Source of the DNA: Maribacter sp. ACAM166
GTDB taxonomy: Bacteria; Bacteroidota; Bacteroidia; Flavobacteriales; Flavobacteriaceae
Direction: 5' to 3'
Length of the DNA: 64,000 nucleotides
NCBI RefSeq assembly: GCF_005771495.1
Contig: NZ_VAUW01000003.1
Span: 186,001 to 250,000, forward strand
Below the pieces are notes generated by a model, which ran no database searches, was not told the origin of the DNA, and saw nothing but the letters and a program-made list of their open reading frames with translations. Numbering within the stretch: position 1 is the first letter of the stretch; each line of letters opens with the position of its first letter. Shown here piece after piece: positions 25,472 through 34,300 of this stretch. The position numbers and the translations under genes are program-made.

Positions 25472-26320
25472 CTAACTTCTATCGGGAAGCACCAAAAACG
25501 GAACATCGGAATACATACTGACATCCTTGATGACAGGTTCATGGGTCAACCGTTCAAAAAGATTATGCCTACGTTGTACCATGGCGAACAGATCTACCTT
25601 TAATTTATCCAAAAAAGCATCGATGACCTTGGCCTTATCGCTAAAATCGTACATCTGGTGGAACGAATGTTCGGTATCCCTTAGACATTCCTCCAAACCT
25701 CTCCGGTTGGTTTCTTGAGCGGGACTCAACAATTGTTCTTCGTTGATGTGCATGACCCGTATGGCTGCGTTTGAAAGTTTGGCCAAGAACAAAAGGGGCG
25801 CAATGGTTTCCGGATGGCAGCCCGTTTTATAGTCGGTCACAAAGGCGATTTCTTTAGGCGGTGTAAAATCCATTTCTCCCGGGATGGCCAGCACGGGACA
25901 TTCTTTAAGATGGTTCACCACTTTTATGGTATTGTTTCCGAAGAACATATCCGCAGTATCCGTAAGACCTTTGTTGCCCATTACTACAAGGTCTATATTT
26001 TCCTTTGCTATAATTTTGACAACGGTTTTTACCAAATCGCCATTTTGGGAAATGGTCTTGAATGTGTGCTTATCGTTACCATTGTCCAAAACAATTTTAT
26101 GAAACGTCTCGGTCAATTTTTCCTCGGATTCCGTTTTTAACTCCCGCATCAATTTTTTACTTCCAAAGAGAGGGGCAACTTTGCCATGTAAGGGAGTAAG
26201 TTCATTGTAGGTGTTCAACAGGATAAAGTTACACGGCTTCGATTTTAAAAGCTGTGTTGCATAGAACAAGGCACAATAGGCGTTGTTCGAAAAATCGGTG
26301 GCTACTAGGATGTTTTTCAT
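25472..26320 (-). CDS. Universal stress protein, two USP domains
   Basis: A 282-residue tandem USP. Domain 1 starts MKNILVATDFSNNAYCALFYA and has the nucleotide motif GNKGLTDTADMFFGNNT near 115-131, with N in place of the usual S/T after the last G, followed by CPVLAIP. Domain 2 (about 150-280) is degenerate. It follows the next USP gene by 10 nt in one operon. Convergent with the damaged AI-2E permease gene (9 nt between the ends). Confidence 0.9.
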   Translation of the reverse strand: MKNILVATDFSNNAYCALFYATQLLKSKPCNFILLNTYNELTPLHGKVAPLFGSKKLMRELKTESEEKLTETFHKIVLDNGNDKHTFKTISQNGDLVKTVVKIIAKENIDLVVMGNKGLTDTADMFFGNNTIKVVNHLKECPVLAIPGEMDFTPPKEIAFVTDYKTGCHPETIAPLLFLAKLSNAAIRVMHINEEQLLSPAQETNRRGLEECLRDTEHSFHQMYDFSDKAKVIDAFLDKLKVDLFAMVQRRHNLFERLTHEPVIKDVSMYSDVPFLVLPDRS

Positions 26321-26330
26321 GATAATCGAT

Positions 26331-27167
26331 TCATAATTGTGGCAGCACCATAAATGGGATCTGTATATGAAAACCTATTTTCTTGATGACAGGTTCGATA
26401 AAAAGCCGTTCAAAAAAAGTATGCTTGTTCTGAACCATGACCAAAAGATGTATTTTTTCTTTCGTTTGACAGTTATTGACCGCAGCAATTATGGCATTAT
26501 CGGGTACATCGTGCAAAAGGCAATTTTTGCCGAATATTTTTTTAACCTGCTTCTTGTTCTTTTCCTGTTCTTCGGTAAGGTCAAACCCTGTGGATACATG
26601 CATAATGTGTACCCTTGAACCTTGCACTTTGGTTATATCGAGCAACTGCTTGAATTTTTCTTCTTCATATTCGATTTCGAAGTCCGTAGGGAAAAGAATC
26701 TCTTTGGGTGCGATATATTCGAAATTTGGCGGTACGACGATTACAGGACATTTTGATTTTTTTATCACATGCACCGCATTGGTACCGAACAAAATTTCTT
26801 TGGCACCGGTCGCACCTTTGGTCCCCATAACGACCAAATCGATTTTTTCTGCCTCAATGGTTTCCAAAACTTCGTTTAGAATGGAATTCATGGCGGTATG
26901 GACCATGAATTTGTGATTTGGGTTATGGTATTGGTTTTCCAAACGTTTTTGTAATTTTTCCAATTGTCTCAATGAGCTTTCTTGGAATATATCGCCCAAA
27001 CCTATCTGTCCGGGGCTACCCAGCACATATTCCGGCTCATACACCGGCGGGTTGTAGGTATGCAATAAATAGAATGTACATGTAACATCTTTTAGAACGA
27101 GCAAGGCGTACCTGATGGCTTCAAATGAGTTATCGGAAAAGTCCGTTGGTAATAAAATTCGTTTCAT
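26331..27167 (-). CDS. Universal stress protein, two USP domains
   Basis: A 278-residue tandem USP. Domain 1 starts MKRILLPTDFSDNSFEAIRY and carries GTKGATGAKEILFGTNA near 116-132, then CPVIVVPP. Domain 2 begins KEILFPTDFEIEYEEE and ends VMVQNKHTFFERLF, as in the neighbouring USP, so the two are paralogues. Promoter proximal in the two-gene operon; the Crp/Fnr-type site D lies upstream. Confidence 0.9.
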   Translation of the reverse strand: MKRILLPTDFSDNSFEAIRYALLVLKDVTCTFYLLHTYNPPVYEPEYVLGSPGQIGLGDIFQESSLRQLEKLQKRLENQYHNPNHKFMVHTAMNSILNEVLETIEAEKIDLVVMGTKGATGAKEILFGTNAVHVIKKSKCPVIVVPPNFEYIAPKEILFPTDFEIEYEEEKFKQLLDITKVQGSRVHIMHVSTGFDLTEEQEKNKKQVKKIFGKNCLLHDVPDNAIIAAVNNCQTKEKIHLLVMVQNKHTFFERLFIEPVIKKIGFHIQIPFMVLPQL

Positions 27168-27192
27168 CCTTCATTTATTTAAGTTCAAAGAA

Positions 27193-27236
27193 CAAAATTA
27201 TAGGGCACGGATGACAAGCACCATGATTTTGGTCAG
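27193..27236 (-). promoter_or_regulatory. Crp/Fnr-type promoter of the double USP operon (site D)
   Basis: On the minus strand CTGACCAAAATCAT (27223-27236) fits TGAY-N4-RTCA. After 22 nt comes TAATTTTG (27193-27200), a perfect TAnnTTTG. The site centre is about 62 nt upstream of the start codon. Confidence 0.8.
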
Positions 27237-27352
27237 GCTGGGCCATTGATTTTATGGTTTCGATTTTTTAGGAACAGGGCTGTGTAGAAGGGTATTGTTT
27301 TTTGCCAAAAGCATTGCCGAAAGAGAAGAAACTTCCCAAGTTTTTGAGTTGA

Positions 27353-27396
27353 ATGATTTACATCATTTTAAAATGTGTTGAAGCTGCCTAATTTCG
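27353..27396 (+). promoter_or_regulatory. Crp/Fnr-type promoter of the L,D-transpeptidase/SOD operon (site Q)
   Basis: ATGATTTACATCAT (27353-27366) fits TGAY-N4-RTCA. After 22 nt comes TAATTTCG (27389-27396), one mismatch from TAnnTTTG. The start codon of the first gene is 20 nt further on. Confidence 0.75.
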
Positions 27397-27415
27397 CAAG
27401 GCAAACGAAAAAGTT

Positions 27416-27655
27416 ATGAAAACCACATTTGAACTTGGAACCAAAATTTCGGGCAAAGGCAAAAAATCGATTTTCGAAAACCTGAACATGCTTGAGAACA
27501 TTTGGAATGTTGAGGTAGATAATGATCTGGCAAGGGTTTCTTTCGACTACATGGCCTCGGCCGATCTGCATCTGGTAAGACGTGAACTTCACGAGTTGGG
27601 CTATCATATCATCAACGATACCCATCGGTTCGATGCTCCCGAAAAACCTTTATAA
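27416..27655 (+). CDS. Small protein, 79 residues, possibly HMA-like fold without metal Cys
   Basis: Starts MKTTFELGTKISGKGKKSIF. The pattern of strand-helix-strand-strand-helix-strand (ENIWNVEVDNDLARVSFDYM, then LHLVRRELHELGYHI) resembles the ferredoxin-like fold of heavy-metal-associated domains, but no C-x2-C is present. It is 3 nt before the L,D-transpeptidase gene and is the first gene of that operon. Function unknown. Confidence 0.65.
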   Translation: MKTTFELGTKISGKGKKSIFENLNMLENIWNVEVDNDLARVSFDYMASADLHLVRRELHELGYHIINDTHRFDAPEKPL

Positions 27656-27658
27656 ACA

Positions 27659-28639
27659 ATGAACAGCAGATTGAAAATCATACTTATTGTAGTCCTGTTG
27701 CTCTTGGCCTTACTGTTGATAGGCTATATGAGGGAATCGCCCCAAAAGGAAGCAACACGGTTTTCGGAGGCGGTTCAAAATACCACAAGTGAACCTGATT
27801 TTCCCAAATGGATTTCCATTCACGATACCGTTCGGGTACGCGATTATTTCAATACTATCGATTCGCTCGTGGTCGCCTATGATTCATTGACGGATTATCC
27901 CCTTTCGGAGCATCTTTTGGTCCACGCCAACCCGTGGGTCATCGATACCTTGGCCAATACGGATTATTATCGGATGATGGAAAAGGATTCGTTTGTTTAC
28001 GACCAGAAGCAACTCATTGTTCTAAGGCCTACGGATTCACTTTTGATTCCCGATTCGCTGGCCGCCGTTCATCTTTTGGATAAGATAGAACGTACCCTGA
28101 TCGATATAAACATTCCCGAATTCAAATTGCGTATTTATGAGGATTCGACGCTAGTGTATACTTTTCCCGTGCGGGTAGGGCAAAATCGAAAGCGTTATTT
28201 AAAAATGGGCGACCGGATCACGGATTTAAGAACAAAAACGGGAAAGGGCGAAGTCGTGGATTATCGTCGGGATCTTGTTTTCTACAATCCCGTGGACGGA
28301 GAACGGTTTTATGTGACCAAAAGGGATGATGAAAGAACCACCTTGATGCCACAGATTCCTTGGATAGAAACGGAAATCAACGGAATAAGAAACGGTCAAT
28401 TGATACACCCGACTACCAATCCCAAATCATTGCAAAAACCTTATTCCAACGGATGTATCGGCACTTCGGAAGCAGCTGCATGGGTCATTTATTACCATGC
28501 GCCCATTGGTACGAAAGTGAACATTCGGTATGATTTGAAGGTTCAGGATTCATTGGAGAACGAAATGATTTTGGAAGATATATATAAAAATACCCGCCTG
28601 AAAATCGATAAAATAAATGAACAAAAAATAAATAGATGA
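27659..28639 (+). CDS. L,D-transpeptidase (YkuD domain), membrane-anchored
   Basis: A 326-residue protein. Residues 5-24 (LKIILIVVLLLLALLLIGYM) form a signal anchor. The YkuD domain is in the C-terminal half: the start ERTLIDINIPEFKLRIYED, a conserved His in NGQLIHPTTNPKS, and the catalytic Cys near 265 in SNGCIGTSEA. The usual H-G-C-x-R is N-G-C-I-G here, which occurs in some subgroups. It cross-links peptidoglycan or anchors outer-membrane proteins in the periplasm. The TGA overlaps the ATG of the SOD gene. Confidence 0.85.
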   Translation: MNSRLKIILIVVLLLLALLLIGYMRESPQKEATRFSEAVQNTTSEPDFPKWISIHDTVRVRDYFNTIDSLVVAYDSLTDYPLSEHLLVHANPWVIDTLANTDYYRMMEKDSFVYDQKQLIVLRPTDSLLIPDSLAAVHLLDKIERTLIDINIPEFKLRIYEDSTLVYTFPVRVGQNRKRYLKMGDRITDLRTKTGKGEVVDYRRDLVFYNPVDGERFYVTKRDDERTTLMPQIPWIETEINGIRNGQLIHPTTNPKSLQKPYSNGCIGTSEAAAWVIYYHAPIGTKVNIRYDLKVQDSLENEMILEDIYKNTRLKIDKINEQKINR

Positions 28640-29364
28640 TGAACAAACGTAAATTTTTAAAACAGTCCGTATTGGTATCGGCAGGGGCCTCGATTGCCCC
28701 TTCGATATTGTTATCGGCTTGTAAAACGGAACCTAAAAAAGAAGAAATAATGAAAACAGACACCATTGCTACCAGTACGTTTAAATTGCCGGAGATTCCC
28801 TATGGCTATAACGCCTTTCCCGATGTCATTGATGCCATGACCATGGAAATACATCATACCAAGCACCATCAAGGTTACACCGATAAATTGAACGCGGCCT
28901 TGAAGGAGGCGAATATTTCAGGGAAAACCATTGAAGAGATTTTAAGTATGGATAATCTACCCACGGCAATACGCAATAATGGGGGCGGGTATTATAACCA
29001 TAGTCTCTATTGGGATATTTTGACACCGGGCGGCGCGATGAGCGATAGTTTCAAGAACAAGATTACAGAAGACTTTGGTTCAGAGGAAACTTTTATGAAC
29101 GAATTGTCGGATGCTGCGGCAAACCGTTTTGGTTCGGGCTGGGCATGGGTAGTTCAGGACGGCAACAAAAAACTGCAAATTTTTTCGACCCCGAACCAAG
29201 ACAACCCTTTGATGAATGTAGCGGAGATGCAGGGTACCCCTGTTTTGGGCATTGATGTTTGGGAGCATGCCTATTACCTTAAATATCAGAACAAAAGAGG
29301 CGATTACCTGAAAAATATAATGGACATTATTAATTGGGGAAAGGTGGAGGATAGGATGGTGTAG
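28636..29364 (+). CDS. Fe/Mn superoxide dismutase, exported lipoprotein form
   Basis: A 242-residue protein. The N-terminus MNKRKFLKQSVLVSAGAS ends in the lipobox LLSAC (Cys about 30) and has a Tat-like start. The SOD domain follows: YGYNAFPDVIDAMTMEIHHT with the first His ligand, NNGGGYYNHSLYWDI with the second, and GIDVWEHAYYLKYQNKR with the Asp and His ligands. It would remove superoxide outside the cytoplasm. Translationally coupled to the L,D-transpeptidase gene by an ATGA overlap, so cell-wall work and oxidant defence are made together. Regulated through site Q. Confidence 0.92.
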   Translation: MMNKRKFLKQSVLVSAGASIAPSILLSACKTEPKKEEIMKTDTIATSTFKLPEIPYGYNAFPDVIDAMTMEIHHTKHHQGYTDKLNAALKEANISGKTIEEILSMDNLPTAIRNNGGGYYNHSLYWDILTPGGAMSDSFKNKITEDFGSEETFMNELSDAAANRFGSGWAWVVQDGNKKLQIFSTPNQDNPLMNVAEMQGTPVLGIDVWEHAYYLKYQNKRGDYLKNIMDIINWGKVEDRMV

Positions 29365-29407
29365 TTTTTTAAGGAGTAAAAATGAGTATGTAATAAAGCC
29401 TAGGGAA

Positions 29408-29455
29408 TTTGGGCTATAAAACATTTATTTATAGCCCAAAATATGATTATATTTG
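29408..29455 (+). promoter_or_regulatory. Palindromic operator and promoter of the Fic gene
   Basis: Perfect 13-bp arms TTTGGGCTATAAA (29408-29420) and TTTATAGCCCAAA (29428-29440) are separated by 7 nt. A perfect -7 box TATATTTG (29448-29455) follows, and a further half site GCTATAAA begins right after it (29456-29463). The arrangement suggests repression of the Fic gene by a dimeric regulator. The hairpin could also end the SOD transcript. Confidence 0.65.
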
Positions 29456-29481
29456 AGCTATAAAAGAAACGGTTATCGCTC

Positions 29482-30609
29482 ATGGCATATCGAAAATGGA
29501 ACTGGCAAAAAGAAGAATGGCCTAATTTTTCCTATAATCCAGAAGCTTTAAAAAGCCTTGAATATCAATTTATGAAGGCCAACGGTATCGCTTTGGGTGC
29601 TTTCAAGCATGTTCAAAATGATGAAAAGGATGAACTGCTTATTGAAATTCTTGTCAATGAAGCCTTGAAAACCTCGGAAATCGAAGGCGAGTATCTTGAC
29701 CGAGATAGTGTTCAAGAATCCATCAAGAAAAATCTTGGACTGGAATCCACAAAAAGAAAGCTGCCCGCTGCGGAATTCGGAATCTCTGAAATGATGGTCG
29801 ATCTCTATCAGAGCTTTAACAAACCATTGACCAATAATCGGTTATTCCAATGGCATACGATGTTGACCAATGGTCGGCGAGATCTAATGGATATTGGTAG
29901 ATATCGTACCCATAAAGATCCTATGCAAGTCGTTTCAGGAAGATTGGACAAGCAAACCGTCCATTATGAAGCTCCGCCGTCTGAAACGATGAAAAAAGAA
30001 ATGGAGGCCTTTGTTTTATGGTACAACCGAGTGCATGAGCAAAATGACGAAACTATGCTTCCCTTAGCGAGAGCTGGGATAACACATTTTTACTTTTTGG
30101 CCATACACCCTTTTGAAGATGGCAACGGACGTATAGCAAGGGGTCTTTCGGAAAAATCAATTTCTTTGAGTATCCAACGTCCGGCCTTGATTTCCCTATC
30201 GCAAATGATCGAAGCAAAAAAGAAGGATTATTATGCCTTTTTGGAAGCGCACAACACGACATTGGATCTAACAAAATGGTTACTATACTATGGACAAACC
30301 ATTTTAGATGCCCAAGACAATACATTGAAGATTATTGAATTCTTGATCGAAAAAGCCAAATTTTTTGACCGTTTTTCTAATCAACTCAATGAGCGCCAGA
30401 CCAAGGCGATAAAACGCATCTTCAATGCCGGTCACGAAGGATTCAAGGGCGGATTGAGCGCAGAAAATTATATGCGTATCGTCAAAACATCGGCATCGAC
30501 CGCAACAAGGGATTTAAAAGATCTGGTCGATAAGGGAATATTGCTCAAAACAGGAGAGCTAAAGAGTTCGCGATATTGGCTTGCATTGGATAAAAAATAT
30601 AAAACCTAG
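29482..30609 (+). CDS. Fic family protein (probable AMP-transferase)
   Basis: A 375-residue class II-type Fic protein. The inhibitory helix motif TSEIEG (about 64-69) lies N-terminal to the catalytic motif HPFEDGNGRIAR (about 209-220), which has all key residues. The N-terminal part (KWNWQKEEWPNFSYNPEAL) is a DUF4172-like region, and the C-terminus looks like a winged helix (SAENYMRIVKTSASTATRDL). Fic enzymes mostly transfer AMP to Ser/Thr/Tyr hydroxyls of target proteins. Alone in its transcript, behind a palindromic operator. No antitoxin gene is seen. Confidence 0.93.
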   Translation: MAYRKWNWQKEEWPNFSYNPEALKSLEYQFMKANGIALGAFKHVQNDEKDELLIEILVNEALKTSEIEGEYLDRDSVQESIKKNLGLESTKRKLPAAEFGISEMMVDLYQSFNKPLTNNRLFQWHTMLTNGRRDLMDIGRYRTHKDPMQVVSGRLDKQTVHYEAPPSETMKKEMEAFVLWYNRVHEQNDETMLPLARAGITHFYFLAIHPFEDGNGRIARGLSEKSISLSIQRPALISLSQMIEAKKKDYYAFLEAHNTTLDLTKWLLYYGQTILDAQDNTLKIIEFLIEKAKFFDRFSNQLNERQTKAIKRIFNAGHEGFKGGLSAENYMRIVKTSASTATRDLKDLVDKGILLKTGELKSSRYWLALDKKYKT

Positions 30610-30616
30610 GGTCGCT

Positions 30617-30800
30617 TCCGTAAGACCAGTAGAGATCCATTTTGTATTTCCGTGTTCCTGCGGAAGTTGAAAAACCTTCGCCTCCAATCCTCCCGAGCGG
30701 CCGACCTTCGCCCTGCCGCTTTCGGTCGTCTTTCCGGCTCCGGTTTTTCAACCCCCTCGGAACCGCGTATAAACCCAAACGGACGAAGAAAAATCGTCCG
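30617..30800. other. GC-rich non-coding segment with nested inverted repeats
   Basis: Between the Fic gene and a lipoprotein gene the base composition jumps to GC-rich. GTTGAAAAACC (30666-30676) pairs with GGTTTTTCAAC (30742-30752). Inside, CGACC pairs with GGTCG. CGGACGA (30780-30786) pairs with TCGTCCG (30794-30800), and CTTCCG near 30617 could pair with CGGAAG at 30661. Open frames here have no protein-like composition. It may be a structured RNA, a hairpin-type mobile remnant, or a 3' end region. Confidence 0.45.
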
Positions 30801-30870
30801 CTTGTATTTATCTTCCTGCCGCTTTTTTTGGATTTATTTATCTTTAGAGGACAAAACCTTATCTACCGCT

Positions 30871-31356
30871 ATGAAAAAAATACTATTTGGTCTGCTATTG
30901 GCAATTGCGATGGTTATTATTTCGTGCAATAAAAATGATGACGATATTTCCGTTGATGACAGAAACGAAGCTTTATTCGGTCAATGGGAATACGAGGCAA
31001 TTATGTCCAACACTGCCGTGGATATCAACGGCGACGGAACGGTCAATATCGATTTATACAATACCAATGAAATCCGTCAGTGCCTAAAAGATAACCTTAC
31101 CTTTTTCGCTTCTAGAGGCGGCGAGGAGAAAAATGCTTTCAGTATAAATGAGAACGGATTGAGTTGTGGTGAGGTCAATGCCTTCGAAACCGTGGAATCA
31201 GACAACTACGAACTAGTAAACGATGAAATTCTGCGTTTTGATAGTCGTAACGACATGCGCATCATCGAGTTCGAAAATAATAAATTAGTTCTGGAGCAAG
31301 ATGATTTTTTGGACGACCAAGAGGTAATAATAACCTATACCTACAAGCGAAGTTAG
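30871..31356 (+). CDS. Lipocalin-like lipoprotein with a calcium-loop motif
   Basis: A 161-residue lipoprotein: signal MKKILFGLLLAIAMVIISCN with lipobox Cys at about 19. The mature part starts with a lipocalin-like LFGQWEYEAIMSN and has DINGDGTVNIDLYN near 51-64, the D-x-N-x-D-G-x4-D pattern of an EF-hand/dockerin calcium loop. Two Cys may form a disulphide. The start at 30871 is chosen for the signal peptide; longer frames reach into the GC-rich non-coding segment. Function unknown; it lies at the edge of the conjugative region. Confidence 0.75.
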   Translation: MKKILFGLLLAIAMVIISCNKNDDDISVDDRNEALFGQWEYEAIMSNTAVDINGDGTVNIDLYNTNEIRQCLKDNLTFFASRGGEEKNAFSINENGLSCGEVNAFETVESDNYELVNDEILRFDSRNDMRIIEFENNKLVLEQDDFLDDQEVIITYTYKRS

Positions 31357-31395
31357 CATGTTAGGAGTCAGGTATATGATTGTCCATGCTCCTTT

Positions 31396-34300
31396 TTACA
31401 CCCTCACGATGGTTCCTGACGTCCATTCGCTCCATTGCCCATTACTATCGCGTACCCTCATCTCGTAATCTTGATCCAAATATTTCAACTTTCCTTCGCT
31501 AGGCTCCTTTTCTAAAAGAAAATAGCGATCTACACCCGTACCAGCTGCATTGTTGTAGTTTAGTAGCTTAGTATCCCATCTCCTAGCTTGTCTATTGTAA
31601 ATTCTAACTTCAACTTGCTGAATATTCGCCCCGTTATAAGCTTCTGAACAGTTGGCCTCAAAACAGGTGTATATGCCCACTTCGTAATCACATCCATTCA
31701 GCCCCCCGCAACTCACATTTCGCTTTTCACCTTTTGAAACTGCTAGCGGTCTTTTGAACATTTCAACACTTTCGCTCGCCGTCTGAGATTGTCCTGTCGA
31801 GTTCTCTACTAAAAAGTTAATAGTAAAGTTCTCGTCGGTCACCGGCATGAACTGTATAGGCGCGCTACCATAATCCAAAGGAATGATTTCGCCCTCTCCA
31901 TAAATGATGTTTTTATAGCGCAACGAACCTGCATTTGCACCGTTAAACGTAAATGTCATGGAATACATCACATTCGGGGCGTGCCCAGAAGTGGCATTCG
32001 TTATTGCAGTTATATCGAACGGAATGTCGATATATTTGTCTTGCGAGGATTGACTCAAATTCAACGTAAATGGTTCTTCATAGACCGAATAGTTTATATT
32101 GACACTTGTCTTTTTTTCTACATCGGAAGAAGAACGCACCGTGAACGTTATGTTATGGCTTCCTTCGGAGAAACCTAAGTACTTTCCTGAAAACGCTCCA
32201 ACTGGTACTGTAAAACTTTCCCCTGCGGAATATTCGGTTCCACCGTATTCAAAAGTACCGTTGTTACCACCTGCCGAAAAATACATTTCGTATGTATCCC
32301 CGCCGATGCCGATTTCAGAGATATTAAAGTTCATATCGACCAGCTCTTCGGTATAAGCCTGTTGCAGGGTGCCGGACGCGTTGAATGTATAATCTTTGGC
32401 TGTAATGTTTACCGTAATATCCACAGTTTTTTCTAGCCCCGTATCATTTTGGACAACAAACACAATTTTTACGGTACTTTCATCGGTGCCTTCCAGCGTC
32501 CAGTTGAAGTTGCCCGTATTCACATCATAGCTGTTTCCAGGACTTATCTCGATACCATTGCTGTCGGTAAGCTTTGCGTTACCGTTCATCGTAAAGAGCA
32601 TGGTATATTCGGAGGACCCCACACTTTCCGAAATATTGAAATTAAGGCTTGTAGTCTCGCCGACCGATATATCCGATTTTTGGGTGCCCCCCGTAAAGAT
32701 AAAATCAACTTGATCAAAAGTAATGGTAGTATTCGCCGTCCGGGTCACATCGGAACCCGATTCGGCGCTAAGAACGATGTTATGCTGACCTGGTTCCAAG
32801 CCCGTATAGGATATGTTGTTGACCCCGGCACCTAGCGGAAACTGTTCGCCCGGACCATAGAAAATACCATTGACCGACATCGTACCGTTTTGGCTCGAAG
32901 AGTAAAAAACGGTATAACTGTCGTTCGCTCCTTCGGGAACTTCATCAATATCTACAATCATACTTACTGGGAAATTAGAGAACTCCGTCGCCTTTGATGG
33001 AGTCATATTGACCGTAAAATCGTTGTTCCCAACTACCAAAATCACTTTTTCTTCCAAAATCTGGCCGTTGCTATCACGAAGAAGAAAAGTAATTTCATAG
33101 GTTCCGGCTTGCTCTGCGATAAAATCGTAGGCGAAACTTCCCGGATTTACGGTAAAGTACTGACTTTGCGTAATCTCGGAGTTGCTATTGTATAATGCCG
33201 CACTGCCACCTGAAATAAAATAGTTGAGTTCATACGATACCCCATCGTACTCCCCTTTTTCGATAAGGCTCAATGCCACGATACCCCGTTGGCCGACCAA
33301 TATCTCATTGCTGTTGGCAGAGGCATTGAACTCCAGTTCCAGTTCTTCGGTGTCCAAATCGATTTCAACAGGACCGACCTCTTGCCCGTAATTATCCGTT
33401 ACCAAAAAGCTTATTCGATGCGTACCCAATGTTTCGGGCGTGTAGAAAAGAGAGAAATTACCCAAGTTTACTTGATAATCGGTATTATTCGTAATCGCAT
33501 TTCCATTGACACCAGTTACCCGGCCATTTCCCTCTTCCAAGTTGAAAGTCAGAGAGTAATCGATGTTATCAGTGTTGCCGCTTGACTTGATATTAAAATT
33601 AAGTTGGGTACGTTGGTTCATAAAAACTTGGTTGCTTTCCGCGTTTCCGCTAAACGTGAACGGAATGTTAGCCACTTCGATTTCGACGCTGTCCCTTTTC
33701 ATTTGGCCATTGCTATCCCGGATATCAAAATAAATTTTTCGTTGCCCTAGTTCATCGTCCTCGAATGTAAAATTGTAGTTTCCAGGTCCAATAGTTCGAA
33801 AAGTTCCGGCATCCATGACCCCACCATTTTGGTCGCGCACGATTCCAGCCCCTTGGCTTTCGGCAGAAAAAGAGTGGCTTATATCGTAAGTAACTTCAGT
33901 TTCCTCGTCCTGCGTGCGCAAATCGATATTCACGGCCAAATTGGAGTCGAGTTCAACTTGTGAGGAAGCTGCTGTGGCCCTAAACGTGAAATTGACATTA
34001 CTGACATTAAAAATAAGTTCGTTTGAAATGGTCGCCCCATCGGGAGCCTTAGCCGTCATGGTTAGTTTATACTCCCCAAGCGTTTCGGGAAGATATCCAA
34101 ATTCCGTAACCCCCTTGGGCAATTTGAAAGATTCTCCCGCATCATAGGCAACATCGTCCAAATAAAGTTTTCCCGAGCCGTTCTCCAATTGGTAGGTTAT
34201 CTCGAAATCTTGATTTCTGGTGCCATTGATCGGTCCCGTGTCTTTATCCCTAAGCAAGGTAACCGTGACGGGGTTTTGGCTATTTATAATGAAATTATCG

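Noticed and set aside
30652-31356. A longer 234-residue start for the lipoprotein gene
   Set aside because: It would put 73 low-quality residues from the GC-rich segment before a clear lipoprotein signal peptide that starts at 30871.
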